Position numbers and translations under genes: made by a program
NCBI RefSeq assembly: GCF_001522545.3
Contig: NC_031776.1
Span: 31,028,342 to 31,092,341, forward strand
DNA length: 64,000 bases
Reading direction: 5' to 3'
Origin: Parus major
Lineage: Eukaryota; Chordata; Aves; Passeriformes; Paridae
Notes under the pieces: generated by a model
Databases searched by the model: none
Seen by the model: only the letters and a program-made list of their open reading frames with translations
Told to the model about the DNA's origin: nothing
Shown here: positions 35,175-49,400 of the stretch, piece after piece
How the letters are laid out: each line of letters opens with the position of its first letter
How positions within the stretch are numbered: the first letter of the stretch is position 1

Positions 35175-38133
35175 CAGCTTAAATTACATGATCTGAGAAA
35201 TAGTCATTTAAAATTCACCTGAAGGATAAACAAAAATGAAGACTTTCTCTTCCAAATGTCAATTACTGATTAGCTTTTTAATTTAGGTGTATTGAACAAG
35301 AGCTAAAATTATCAGAAATTTTAATTCCAAACACTCCAGAAAGAAGAGCAGCTGGCCTACTTCATCTAACAATTTCAGCAAGTGCTGGAACAAAGGAAGA
35401 ACAGGGAAAGAGTGAGGGAGAACAAAAAGTCAAAGATTTAGTTGGTGAAAAATATTTCCTTAGGGATCAATGATATGAAACTGAAATAATAACTGCAGCA
35501 TGTCGTGTTGAAGCAGACCCATACAGAATAAATATTCCCAGCCATATAAAAAATAGGGCAAGAACACAGAAAGAACTGGAATTTGCAGCTGGGACATTCC
35601 CAGACATTAATGGCACAACTCTCTCTCCTGTATAAAACGAGTTCTCTTTGGGTTTTGCAATTTTTCTGTATTTTTTTTGAGGTTGATAGTGTCGCTGAAA
35701 GATCCTGGGACTTTTAGTGACAATCTTATCTAAAAACCAAAGCATTCCAGAGATACAAAAGTAGGAGAGAAACAGCAAGATTTCCTTCCAAACTGATGTG
35801 TTCCAAGGCAAGTGGAAAATGTCATCCTATCTCTAAATTCTCAGAATGAGGAAGCTTTAATTAAAAATATTTTCAGGCAAGTGAGAACGGAGGTCACTGC
35901 TCGATGAAGCGCCTGGCGCATACGTGTCGGCACAGGCAGAAATTGTCTCCACTCCCACACCCAAATTTGCCTCCAAAGGAAAATAAAACATCTCTACAAA
36001 TCCTAGGTGTGTTTACAAGGCAGACAATTCTCCCATGGAAGAGACATGAAAACTCTGTTCTCTTCATTATCTCCTCTCTCCAAGAATCAGAGACCCATCG
36101 TATTTTTTTTAATGCTCACAAAATGGAATGTAAAAATCTTCAAATATGTGGGAGAAAAGAAACATCCATTCCACTTCTCACTGCACATATTCAATGCTGG
36201 CATTTCCCAGCCCTCTTGGACAAACAGATCCCTTCAGCTGCAATATTTCTCCTACATCTACTTTATCGTCAACCCTGAAATTCATTATTAAATAATAAAT
36301 TTCAAAACATGCACCACTGATCATTGTTGAACACTGCTCTACATCAAAAATACCAAAAACACTGGCAAAATGTACTGCACCTTGAACACAGAGGATTAAT
36401 ATATAGCTCAGTTACTTGGAATTGAACTTTTCCCTACAGTTTAGAGATGTATAATTAATACAAATACAGAATTATACAGTAAGCGTATAATTAATTGTCT
36501 GGCCAAGTCTCCTGACACAGAATATCATTTTTCAGGGCAGAATTCTTTTTAATTACAGTATAAATATAAAGTCCTGTGCAAAGGGAAAACCTAAGTTTAC
36601 CTAACAATGACAATTTCTGGACTTGTTGCTAACTGCAAGAAATGTAATCCACAGTCAAAGCTCTCTAAAAACTTCAATTCACTGCTAAATAGTAATTTGC
36701 AAAACTGAACATATTGCATAAATCCCTGGTGACCCTTATCCTTTGATTTCTGTGGGCTCTCCAGGCTTCCTCATCTAAAGATGGAGATAAAATTAAAAAG
36801 AAAGGCATGAAGAGAGTCGCTGAAGACCAAATTTGGGTCTTTTGGGCCAGGAGGGCCATGGTTGCTGTTGCATGTAGGAAACACACACACTAGCAAAGTC
36901 AAAATTTCAGACAAACACTTATCATTAAACTCATCCAGGTTATTTTAAACTAATTAATCTACCTAGTCATTCATATCCTGCATTATAGCTATGCCACAGT
37001 TTTTAGCATATCAAGCCAGGGAACCAAAAGGAGAGATACACTATTTCTGTGTTTCCCAAGGTTTTGAGGCTTTCAAAAGAATTACAAAATCACTGACTGT
37101 GCTGAAAGCTTCTGTTTTGACATAACACTACCTATTGTTTATTTTCACTTGAGACACAGCAAGAGGTAAAACAAACAAGGAGCAGAAAAGGAAGGCAGAA
37201 GCAATATTAAGAAATACAGAAAGTCAGGTGCTCTAATTGTCCTCTCTCCTCTGCCAGTGCAGATCAGGAGTGCTGTCATTCACAGGGTTTCAACAAAACT
37301 ACATTCATCATGGAATAAAGGAGAATTCACATGGGTGACTGGAAAATGCCTGAGCTAACCATGAGCTCCTGCCCTGTAAATTGAGCAGCACCCCTCTGCA
37401 GCCTAACAAGAATCTGTGAACATTTAAGTCTCTTAGAGAACGGGGAAGTCAAGGTGGAAATGCCATTAATGTGCAGTAAACCTGTCATTCTCCTCCTGGT
37501 TCTCTGAATCCTGCTGAGGGCTGCCAGACCTGCACCCAAAATCATCATATGAAATGACAACAACACTGAAGACTCCTGTTTCTAAATGTGAGTACAAACA
37601 TATCCTCTCACAACATTTGCAAAAGTGCTTCCAATTATTTCTTGGTCATGGGATTTTTTTTTTTAATTTTCTCTTATTGCTAGTATTTTCATGAAAGCAA
37701 CTCTTCCAAGCTCCACTTTAAGAACAACAGAATCTCTTTATTAAAGAATTCACAAAATCTTTCCATGTTTTTTTTTTTTTTGGCTATGTGCATATTAAGA
37801 AGTGACAGATACACAGCCAGTGTATCTCATATACAACAAAAAACACAATGAACTTCCTATAACTGATCAAGAATTATTGAAAAGTTACTGACTTTGCTTT
37901 TAGGATTTTAGTCATAGCTCTTTAAAATTAGCAAGCAGATTAATTTAAATTTAAAATGACCTGTTTAATTTCTAAAATTAAACTTGTGCATATCATACGA
38001 TTTTCTCCAAAACTTCTGCAATTAAAATGAACTCAGATAAATTATTACAAAGTTCTTGAAGTTTACCAGAAATTAAGACATAAAAAGGAACTTTATAGCT
38101 CTGAGAACAATGCAGTCAGTCATGTTGCTCTGC

Positions 38134-38160
38134 ATTATTATTATTATTATCATTATCATT
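38134..38160. repeat. (ATT)n/(ATC)n microsatellite
   Basis: About six ATT triplets are followed by ATC-containing variants over 27 bp in a TMEM163 intron. Confidence 0.85.
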
Positions 38161-40170
38161 AAGTTAATCTGGAATCCCCCATGTAGAGCAGTGTATCCCA
38201 AATCATCTCCATTTGCAGGGCTGACAGCACCAACTTTGTGTTGAGCATCTGAGCACCAACAGCAACATTTTCCAGTTGGGTTTTTGCCACATTATCTCAC
38301 TTGAGATTGAAGTCACACAGCTAAAATTTCACAAGACACTTTAAAAATTACCCACATCTTCAATGACCTTTGCTGCAAATAAAGAGCAATAAGGATGTAC
38401 AAACTGTAAAAAAAAAATCATGTGACTCTGACTCACATGTGAAACTTCTGTTGAGGCACAGATCCTTTTAATCTAGGTCTGAGCTCTTCAGTTTTGTACC
38501 ACTTTGGGACACCAGTGGTGTTACACTACCTTTCCTTGCTCTTGATGTTCTGTTCTTGCTCACACCACGAGGATAATTCCCTGGTCTCAGAATAGCAAGT
38601 TATCAATATCAAATTCCAGTAACACAGATATCACCACCAGAAAATATTTCAAGTCACTGTTTTGATGCAGAACTGGTTATTTCACTGCTATGCAAGAAAA
38701 CTATTAACTGAAAACATTGCTCTGTTATTTTTCCAGATATGTATCCACACATTAAAGCCAAATTACATGGTAAGATACTACAGAAATGAGTATCATTAGC
38801 AATTAGTTCATCAGTGGCCCAAGAAGTAGAAAACAGCACCCTGGATAAAGGAGCAGAGGCAAAAACTTCTGCCTCCTACTGATGTAATTTGAGCAGATTT
38901 CCCCTCTGCTCAGACACTGATTATGTAGCCTGGACAGTGCAACTATTTCTGCGTAGAGCAGCTAAGGGAACAACCTGCAAATCAGCATCACAATCTGGCA
39001 CAGCTAGGGCAGCTGGAAAGGTTTCTATCCAACAACATCCTCTTCCCCCAGTTATTTTTAATGTTGGCAATCCTGAGGCATTATACCTCACTGGCCATGA
39101 CTTGCAGAAGTGGTGCTGTCCTCTGAGCCTTCCCATCTTTCACTGTTACTCTGAGTTTGCACTGAGATATTTCACCTGTCACACAACCCTTGCTGAATCA
39201 GTTTCCCACAGAGACATGTACTGAAAGATGTACTGAAATTTTTGAAATTAAAATCCCATGTCATTTAAGAGATACTGAACAAAAGCACCATCTCTTTTCA
39301 TCCCATTCTCCCACCTACATTCCAGGCAGAACTGCCAGGTATGAAAATCCTTTAGGTGTGTGCATGTGGCTTTAACCCTGCCACCAGTCATCCACAGCCT
39401 GTGCCTTGCCAGATACATCCTTCAAACTGCTGGTAGCAGTACAGTGCCTAAATGAGTGAGAACAGTCACAGGAGGAAGATTATCCACCAGGATCCTGATA
39501 CTGTGTCAAATGTAAGCAGTATCCACTCTAAATTCTACCTGCTTGACACAGATTTAGCCCATGAAACTGAATCCAAGGTAGTCTGTGACAAAAGGGATCT
39601 GTACAGATCATTCTTATAGGACACTGAAAATGTAATGGGATCTTTTCTTTAGCTTTTCTTTAGATGCCTTTCTGTAGCTCTGATTCTATATTTTTTCCAT
39701 ATTTTTGCATTTAAAAATATTAAAAATGAGGATGTACAATATGCTTGCAAATTATAAAAGATGTTCACAATCCAAATACAAGAGATTTCACCCCATGTCA
39801 GAAATAGAGCCCTCTCCTGTAGCCAGAACTTGTAATGATGAAAGAGTGACATATAGATAGAATAACTTTTAAATTTTTGTTTCTACTGATAGAATTATTA
39901 GAGCATTTGCCCACAACAAATTAGACTGAGATATCCAAGTTAATCTGATTTAAACTACCAGAAATTCACCAAAATTTGTGTTTTAATTATGATTGTATCC
40001 TCCCTTTTCCCTTCTCCTTCAGGACCATATATTTAATTTTCTCATTAAACAGAAGTCAACCTGTAGCCAGTTTGCAGTTTGGCTACAGAGAAGTAAAGAA
40101 GTTGTCACTCAGCTGAGCATCACAGCAGGGTCTCTCTCCCCTCACATGCCCCACACTCATCCCCAACCCA

Positions 40171-40250
40171 GTTCTGTCAAAATGTTTTGGTTGGGTTTAA
40201 GAACCTTCTACTGAAAGTGTTTAAGGTAACCCAGATCATTTTGACAGAAC
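40171..40250. repeat. Inverted repeat, 14-bp perfect arms, 52-bp loop
   Basis: The arm gttctgtcaaaatg (40171-40184) is exactly reverse-complemented by cattttgacagaac (40237-40250). The structure could fold as a hairpin in RNA from either strand or mark the ends of a very small decayed element. No flanking target-site duplication was obvious. Confidence 0.75.
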
Positions 40251-41534
40251 CAGGCTGGTGAACTCCATGTGCTGTAATGCTGGCAAAGCTGAGGAGGCAT
40301 TCAATTATGAAGCCTGGAAAAGAGGGCAAGGAAAATGCAGAGAACATGAATCACCTGCAGTGGAACAATGCACCTGGCTGCGAGTCAGTGATGTGCTAAC
40401 TCAAGATGTGCTGCTCATCTTCACCCAGATTTCAATAAACTACTGGAAATAAGCTTCTGGAATTGGCCAGCAAGTTTCCATGAGAACACAGGACACAGCA
40501 GGTCATCTGCACTGCTAACAGTGGGTAACAGATGGAATCCCATTTCGGCTCTTTTTGTTTTCCAGCTCTGCCTCCATCTCCGGGTTGAAAGGAAGGAGTT
40601 TTGGTTTCTGTGTGGTGCTGTGTTGAGAATGGCACTTGGCAGAGTGAATCCTCGATGGGAAAGGCTGGACACACAGCCAGACCAAACTTCACAGAGGCTG
40701 AAGAAAAAGCTCTGGGTCAGGTTGTGCACACAACAAATGAACTGAAACCTCATTTTGTCTGAGGAACATCATTTGAGCATTAGGAAGAGTCCTGTGGGAG
40801 TGGAACCACTGCCAAATGGTTTTCCCAGTGACCAGCTTCTTAAGATGAGTAAAAGTTAATAGCCAGTACTGAAAGGAAGCAAGCAGGACAGGCCAGAGCA
40901 GAGCTGAGAGAAAGGCCACTGGGGAGGGGCAGGTGGGGGCTGCTTTCACAGCCAAAAGAAAGCAGAGAGCAGGAGAAAAGCCCTTTGTGCTGCTCCATGG
41001 TGAGTCAGTCTAAAAGCCAGTTCTTTCACCCAGCATGCTCCCCTCACCTGTTTCATCCCTGCTACACGTACATGGCTCTGGAGTTGGAGGCAAGAGCTGG
41101 AAGACATGAAAATATAGTCCAAAAATATATTTTTTCCACATTGAAAATAAAACACTGAAGCCATTGGAGTAGTAAACTGTGGAAATGTTCTTCTCATAAA
41201 ATTCTAGTACATTCATTAAGCCCAGAGAGGCCTCCTCTCTGTAAGTGAACTCCCACAGTCCTGCATAGAAGCTTTAAGTGGTTACACTTAGAGAGATTTG
41301 GTGTCAAACCTATAAAAATCCCTAATTAAACTCCAGAAGTAGATTAGACTCCATCACATAAGTAAAAAAGACTGCTGGAAAACCAGGGCCAGTATGTGCA
41401 GCCAGGCAGGAAATGCACCTGCTAGAGCTTCACAGAGTTCAGTGGGGCTGTTGAAAGGAACCACTGGCATTTCTTGGTCCCACTGGCAGGGCAGGGAATA
41501 AAGAGAACATTTAATAGAACAGGAATCACCTTAC

Positions 41535-41631
41535 CACTTCTGGAAGCACCCTCTTCGCGAGATCGTGGATGGCTTTGATCACAATACATATAGATGACAG
41601 GAGGAATATGACACCCAAGATAACACAAGCC
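41535..41631 (-). CDS. TMEM163: TMEM163 coding exon, transmembrane segment 3
   Basis: This 97-bp exon has acceptor tttcccccag and donor gtaagg. One base completes the split codon from the upstream exon (AT|G, Met). It then encodes ACVILGVIFLLSSICIVIKA (membrane segment 3) and the loop IHDLAKRVLPEV. The loop differs from human (which I recall as IHDLSTRLLPEV) at a few positions. The junction codon reads Met, while human has Ile there as I recall. The exon ends in phase 0 and joins the DDFLYS exon. Confidence 0.97.
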
Positions 41632-44600
41632 CTGGGGGAAAAAATAGAGAAAAATACAAAGAAATGTTAAGAACATATTTGAGGTTGCCAACTCTCCCAG
41701 GATAACAGAGGGGACAGAATATTAATAATAAAAAAAGTCTTAAGGAGCTAAACATAGAGGTTTAAATTAGAGAACAGAATGAAACATCCAGTTCCTCTCC
41801 CATTCTTAAAACCTGGATTATGTATGAGAAGACAGGGCATACCAGATGATGTTTCTTTCAGAGAGAAGGACCTGCCACTTCTGCTTCTGCTGATTTATCA
41901 TAGAGTCCTCTAGAGAAGCACTGTTGGTTTGTTTTGCTAGGATCTCCCATTAGAAACAAGGAAGGGAACTTCATTCTCTTTATCAAGCACGCAGAGATAT
42001 TTGGTAAATGTGGTCAGTAGCATTACAGAACCTGGAACAGCTGTTTCCTTCCCTTTCCTGCCCAGTCAGGAGTGACATAACTCAGGAACTGGCCCACAAA
42101 AGCTGGCTGACTTGCCTAAGGCCACTTGCTGAGCTTGACATAAGATTCATGAACCTCCTGCAAGGATATGCTGACATTTATACTGAAAGCCAAGCTCTTC
42201 TATCACCCCCAACAGGCTTAAACCAACCCAGCCCCAAATCTGTGAGCTGGAAACCACGGCTCACCCTTTTCCTGTGGCAACACCGTTGGATGCCCGTGGG
42301 ATGCACCATCTCTTTCCCCCAGCACATCTTTTATTCCCTCCACACTTCTGAGGAAGACAGGCAAACACTCCCTAAGGGAATGCCCTGAACACTGGCTGGA
42401 TTTTGTTCTCACATAAGCCAGAGAGTTTGGGGTTATCTCTGTGAACTTGCCAACCACCCAAGCCTAACAGCAAATATTTTGCATATTTGTCAGCAGATAC
42501 ACAACTACTTCAGCAATCTTGATCTGTTTCTCTTATTCTCCAGCTCAGTTTTACTGTGGCAAAAGAATTCCCATCCACCTACTTACCCAGAAATAGCTAA
42601 AGTAGATAGAAGAAAAGGAAGATGATAACAACAGTGACAAGGGTATTAATAGCAGACAGAGATGCAGTCTGAGGTTTGAATCAGTATTCAGTAGTCGTAT
42701 TTAGCAAGCCTAGCTTCTCCTTTATATGCTGGCTTTTGGAATCCACAGCCATGCAAAATTCATGAGTGTAGTACTTTGAGGAAAAAAATACATGTTTTTT
42801 GTCTTCTTGAGTGTATAGATTGATCTGCAAAACCACTAAAACACAGCATTGCACAGTGTCTTCTTTTAAACTCATTTGCTAGAAAGAAATAATTTCTAAC
42901 TGGACTACAAATAATGCAAAATTCAACTACAAATGTAAAAAATAACAAACCTCCAAAAATTAATCTGAGAAACTGTAGTACATAATAAACAGGTTGGTTA
43001 TTGTAAGCATGCTCTACTTTCACTGTATTAGAGCACAAAAGTTTTAATACAAGCCAGCTCACTTCCATCTGCTAACAGCATTGCTGTGTAACAAAAGAGT
43101 GATTTCAACTGCACACGAAGGGTGTTAGTGCCAAGGTGCTTGGCAATGCCATTTCATTAATAGCATTCAATTAAATTAGATGAGCAAACTGCCCTTTCTA
43201 AACAGATTTAAATCAACTCAGAGGTACCCATAAAAACTAGTGAAAGAGGAGTTATTCAGAAGTGAGGGCAGACTGATAACATAGAGAGGAATTTGAAGAC
43301 AGCCCTGATAGCTTTGTCCTAACCCTTGACTTGCACCTCCAGCACCTATTGAGGATCATGTCCTTATTTTACAGCCATTTCTACCTGAGTGAGTGTTAGA
43401 GGTTCCCTCTAAGTAACTACTAAATAATTATAGTTATAATTGATCCATAAAGCAAAATAATTGATTGCTACAAGTTTGACAGGAAAGCTCTAATGAAGAA
43501 TGCATGAATCTGGAATCTCCTCCAGTCCCATGTAATTTATTGCTTCTAAAAAGAAGGAGGAAGAGAGAAAATTTAGTCAAAACATTTTAAAACCTAATGG
43601 AAAACCTTTATTTGGTTTTATGAAACAATAAGCTTTTTGTAATCCTTCAGAATGTAGTACAGTTTGAAGAGTAAAAGACTAATTCAGAAAGGACAAGGTG
43701 AGGGCATCTCTCTGATATTCAGGCAAAAACCAACTTTTAATTCAACTACAGCTCAAACTTCCAAAGTTGTTTTTTTTCTTAGAGCAATGGCATTTGGAAT
43801 GCAAGAGTAATTTAAACTACAAGAGAATTTAATATTACAGATTTAACAGTGAAACCACCAAGTCTTCTTTAGTTTGCTGTAGGTGTTGATAGCTGATCAT
43901 GATCTGCATGATCATTTCTTGATGTGTTTTGGTTGTACTGCAGCCTCAGGCATTGAGAGTGAAATTATTTAGACTCTCAAAACCATCAAAGATTTCATAC
44001 AGCTTTGGAGCTTTGGTCACTGCTAGTTCATTTCTAGTGGAATTCAGACACCTGTATAAATCCTGAAAACTAAAGCTTGATTCTGGGAGTGCTACATCTT
44101 GACAATTTTCAAAAGGCATTTTCTTGAAAGCAGTATTACAACCCACATACAACCCATTTATATTTATACAGCCCTATAAATACCTATTTTGTTTTACAGC
44201 AGCCCTGGATATTTGCACACACCCCCATCAGAAGCAGATCAGTGTTAACTGCATTACAGTGCACACAGCTGCACCTCACCTCTTCCATCACATATTCCCT
44301 GTGTGGAGCTCTAACAGACACAATTCCTCATTTTCATGTCAAATTCTCACAACTCATAAGGAAACCACAAAAGGAAATCAATCACTGTAAAAGCATATCA
44401 CGGCCTGATATTCTTTTCCTTAATCAAAAATTTGTTGCTTTGCATGAGTCAGTGGCTTTTAGGCAGGTACCTACGAAAAGTGCTGAGATTCAGGGGCTTC
44501 CATCTCCACAAACTCAATTTTCAAGCTGCTATTAGTAAGCTAGTACTTTTCCCCCTCATTTTATCATAAAATTAAATTCCTAAGGAGAGTAAGTCCAATG

Positions 44601-45716
44601 ATCCAATTCATTTGCATTTAGCAGATGCAGCAGAACAGCCTCCTAATTCGTGGATTTAGCCTTAATTCTATCTTGTAGTTTGCAATTCTTGGTTACAATT
44701 CCCTACAGGAATAAGATTAAAATTCTGCAATGTTGCCAACACAGAATTAGGGATTAATCTCACTTTGATTTCTATAGTGATTGATCTTCAACATAATGAA
44801 GCAATTTTACCTTTAGCATGGTCTTGCCACACTAAACACCCTTTCCATGAGCTGACCACTTTCAGATAAAGAGGCTGCTCCTCCAGGTAAGCAGCATTCA
44901 GACTGATGTAAGACTGCAGGTTTAGATTCTCTAATTCAATGTAGAATTGTTTGGTAACATTTTATAAAAAATAAATCGATAATAGTAATGAAATTACAAA
45001 TATGTGCTGAGAAATGAGCTCTGCTATGAACCACCTCAAAAGTGATCTGGGAAAAGCTACACAAGGGTGACTGGAAATGGAGATTTTATTATCTACTGAC
45101 TGCTATGAAACAGCCAATGCAAGAGCTTTCCCTTCTCAATTATCATCCCATTCTCTTTCTGGCAAATCTTTACAGCTGCACAGTACCAGCGAGGGTTTAC
45201 AATGAAGCCCTTGGTAATCACTCCTCTCATGTCAATCTGCTCTCATGCAGCAAAGGAGGTACACCAGAATTAAGGATTCAGAAGAAATTAGTGATGCATA
45301 TGAATACAATCTGCAAAAATGTGTTAACTTTCTCCTAGCAGCTCACAGAGGGTTGTTTTGGGGCAGTGGGGAGGGAAAAGGCTCTCATCAATTTGATGGT
45401 TTGGCTGTTACAGCCTGGAAACTATTTTACTACCACACTTCAAGTTCATTAAACTAATGCCTGAAACATGACAACACCACGTGGAATAAAAAGAAGTTTG
45501 TCAGTAGAAATCCAATTACCTCCCAATTCTACAATTTTCTTAACATGATAAAATCAAGATGCAGTATTAAAACCCCAACTTTCTTGTCAAATATTGCACT
45601 ATTCTCCCACCTGTTTCATTCATTGCAGCATCCCAGATTAGTTGACCTGTTTTGATTATATGGGTTATTTGGGGAGGGTGTTTATTATTTACCAAAGTAA
45701 AGATGCTCACAGAACA

Positions 45717-45965
45717 ACAGAAGAGTCCAGGATGGAAGGAACCTCCCACCTGCTCCAGCCTTTCACAGGAAAGGAGCCCAGATGAGATTCTCTAGCACCC
45801 TGTCCAGCTGCATCTTGAAAAATTCCCACAATGAGGACTCTGCCACATGCCTGGGGAGGATGTTCCAGTGATTGATTGTTCTCACTGTAAAAACTTCCTT
45901 TCTGGTATCAAGATTACTTGCCTTATTCATGGAAAACATTTTGATCATTTCAGCTGAGCTATAGG
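45717..45965 (-). mobile_element. CR1 LINE fragment, antisense to the + strand
   Basis: Read on the - strand, it shows the typical 3' part of a CR1 element: a motif like cactgtgagaac, then ggaacatcctccccaggca, then ctggacagggtgctagagaa, ending near gaggttccttccatcctgg. The sequence has mutated and carries no long reading frame. Its orientation matches TMEM163 transcription. Confidence 0.85.
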
Positions 45966-46224
45966 GGTAAACATGACAAAAAGAACTGGAAAAAAAATCA
46001 TTGTATAAACCAGCAGGATTTGTATTCATATTCTTGAGATAGAAACTCTATTCTCACATTTGCAAAGCTGCCATCTAAACAAGCTTCTGTTCCTCATCCA
46101 ATTGTCTGGCAGCCATGATGCTGTAAATAAGACAATACTTCTAATTTCTACATTTATTCTGGTTGCTCTACAAGAGCTGATTTACTCTGTTTTAATTCTG
46201 CATTTCCTTGATTGTTAACAATCT

Positions 46225-46445
46225 TTCCACGTTATATTTTCCTAAGAGAAATGAGATTTCCACCATGGATTAATAGTGGAACAGTTTCCCAAAGAGGCTG
46301 TGGAGCCTCCACCCTTGGGAGTTTTGGATGAAATTTTGGGTGAGCTATTCTGATCTCACAGCTCACCCTGCTCTGAGCAAGAGCCTGTGCCAGAGACCTG
46401 CAGAGGCCCCTTCCAACCCACATTATCCTGCGAGCCTATTAATTT
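46225..46445 (+). mobile_element. CR1 LINE fragment, sense on the + strand
   Basis: The stretch caaagaggctgtggagcctc, then cacccttgggagttttgg, then gaggccccttccaaccca is the 3' region of a CR1 element. It covers much the same part of the element as the antisense fragment about 260 bp to the left, but appears to be a different subfamily. It is 5' truncated and non-coding. Confidence 0.85.
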
Positions 46446-49400
46446 TTATTCACAAAATCCTTAACTCTGCAGGCTCTGTCAAGATCTTTCAGTACTAATG
46501 ACTCCTAATAGCCCACAGAAAAGGAAATGTTAAAATCTCTGCAGGCTGTTTTCGCCACTGAAGTGGTGAAAAATATTACTTTGCAAGGAACTGTAACTTC
46601 ACATTAAAATGAGCTACAGGCCAATAAAAGCAATATGAGCTCTAAGCCCAGGAGTAATGTGAGCTTCTTCAGCAAATGTGAGAAAATCAGTTTTATGATG
46701 GATACAGAATTTAATCTCTGAGTAAACCCACCAATAAAACCTCTAGAGTTAAAGTAAGAAAAAAAGTTATAAAAGTAATTATTTTAATAAAAATGGTAAA
46801 AGTGCTAAATCCTTTTTCCCTATGATTTGAAGGATTTTAGTATTAGTGGCTGACAGAGTGAATATCATGTATGGAACCCTTCAGAAAAAGTCACATGGTT
46901 TAACATGGAAGGCAATTGTCCAGGAGGTTTTTGCTGTCAGAAGTTAGGAAAATATTTTTGAGCATGAAGTATTCCTTCACTTTCTTATTCTGTATACACA
47001 CTTTTTCCTCACCTGTCTTCTGTGTCTAACCACACAAGAGGAGCCCTTTACTATCTCTTTGCCTTGCTGGGACTCTTGTGAATACTCATGCTTTCTGCCC
47101 AAAACCAAAGACAAATTGCATTCTGTGACTGCTCCTTCAGTACTGACTTGGAACTTGCAATGACCTGCATCACATTTCCTCTAGATGAGAGCCTGTTTTA
47201 ACAAAGCTACGTCTGCTTTCATTTAACGCTGGAACTACGGCACCTCTCATAGCCTACAGCAGCCAAATTAAAAATGCCAGTTACTGCCAGCCTAGAATTT
47301 CTCAAGTGTAGCCAAAACTGAACGTTGGAATCCAAAGGATAAGAATTTGGGAGGAGAAAGGTTCAAATTTGGTCACCAAAAAATGATTTTCTGGTGGCAA
47401 ACCAGTGGGATCTACCTGATGGAGATGATGAGAAGCACAGTAGAGAAAATATGCTGTCACACAAGTGAGGAATTGAGCAAGGACCACTCCTGCCATGAAA
47501 GAAGGGTGTGTAAAGAAGCAGAGGGGAGCCCCAAGGAGCTGTGCTGGGGATTCTGTCAGCACAGCCACAGCCCCTGCACACAGCCCAGACACTGCAGGGG
47601 CAGGTGACAGCCACAGCTCTGTTTTGGGGACTGTACCTCTGGGGCAGGAAGGGCATGTGCAGTATACAGAACACAGTGCCACAGCTCCACTGCTCTTTAC
47701 TTTAAACAGAGGCACCCAAATTGCCATGCAGCTGTTCACTAACATTTGCTGCTGTTCTGCAACATTACTGAGACCACTGTAGCCACATTTTTCATCAGGG
47801 TGACATCCAGAACTCTGACAACTAAAACATCTGCCTCTTAAACTCATTAAAGGACTTTCTCTAAAAAGAACTAGCCACTGTGACATATTATGCTAATACA
47901 CAGGCAAAAGATGCAATACCAGCTTCAGTCTTGAGATTCCTGCTTATTTGTCATGCTCTACTACTAATCTAAAGCTTCCTTGTGTCCAGTTGGGCAGCTA
48001 CTGGTGTAGCTTATCTGTTATCAGGTGTAGTTCCTGAAGAGGTTTTGGACACCAAACTGTACAGAACCACAGCTGTTCAGAGTATTTACATCTGTCTGGT
48101 GCTGGGTGAGGGGGGAATAGAGTCAATTTAAGATGCACTTTAAAAGGAAAAAAGTGGGCTTGCTGTTCATCACACATGTTCCATAATCCACCCCCAACTG
48201 CCAGGATCCAGATCAGCATCATTACAGCTACTCCTTTTTTCTCACCATAAAAAAAAATAAGCCCAAACTATGTTACACAATAAGGAGAATACAAGTAATA
48301 GTCCAAATGACCACTAAAAATCAATTTTTCAGTTCTTGTGTTAGAAAAGTGTGTTGTGATATCACGTGATCTAACTTATTAAAAGACACGGAGGAGAAAT
48401 GCTGTTTACGTCTGAGACTCAGATCAGCTCTGCCAGGGAACCATTTCATGCTGAAAATGTTACAGGCCTTCTAAAACTTTTATTATCCCTTAGGATTTCA
48501 ACTAGTTGCTGCAGAACAGGGTATTTACATACTTCAACTTCATGCAGCTGAACTGGGGCAACAGTTCCATAAATAATTTGATACCCCAGGTACGGAATAT
48601 CTGCCAGAAAACACTAACAGACATTTCTACAACTGGGGGGAGTTTAAAACTTCTCATGGTCTATTTTCTAGTTCCTAGGTCTGCACAGACTCTGCAGCTG
48701 CACTTGGAGTACACCTGCCTTACAACCACTCTCCTGGCTCCAGCACTGCTCCTGCACTTGCAGCAGATGATCAGAGACTCTGCCATTTCCCTGAACCCAG
48801 AAATTAAAGCCTTTGGAGAACTTCTATAATATTCATTTTTATGGTGATCATCAAATTACAGCACAGGAAACATCATATTCCTGATTTTATATCCATAGGT
48901 CTACCTGTAAATACTAGGCAATACACACAAATCCTGCTTAATCAACTACCAGTCAAGTAGAAGGAAAGGCTTTCAAGGGTTTTGGATCTAGCTCCAGTAA
49001 AATCACTGCCAAGTCTACAGATGCCACAGTTTTTGAAACAGATTTTAGAATATATAAATATATACATTTTCTATTTCATATTTAATATAACTTGTATGTG
49101 CAATGATTTTTGGGGGTGCACGCACAGCCGTAGGCATACATGTATTTCTGTCTGGGTAAGAGCAAAGTTTGTGATTGATTTACTTGTGTCTGAATATGGG
49201 AAAATAAATTTATGGAGAAATGATGATGTTTATTAAGTCAGCCTAATGAAGCACCTATTGTATCTAGCATTGTACTTGGATGCAGAATTTTGGCCAAATA
49301 TTTCAGAAGAAAGAATAGTTTAGAAATTTTCAGCTTGGTTAAAAAGAAACTACACTTCTGAAAAAAAATAAACAAAAAACTATAGTTCTCCTGCAAAACA

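Larger units (their letters stand above)
27915..41534 (-). other. TMEM163: Large TMEM163 intron (13.6 kb)
   Basis: No coding exon was found between the segment-4 and segment-3 exons, whose phases join directly. Notable contents, listed separately, are a 34-37 bp tandem duplication at 28457-28536, a CpG-rich block at 30.6-31.5 kb with an AT-rich element beside it, a TGTTGAATATAT-type minisatellite near 34.0 kb, a long poly(A) at about 35156-35174, an (ATT)n repeat at 38.1 kb and an inverted repeat at 40.2 kb. Other open frames are short and unrecognised. Confidence 0.85.
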
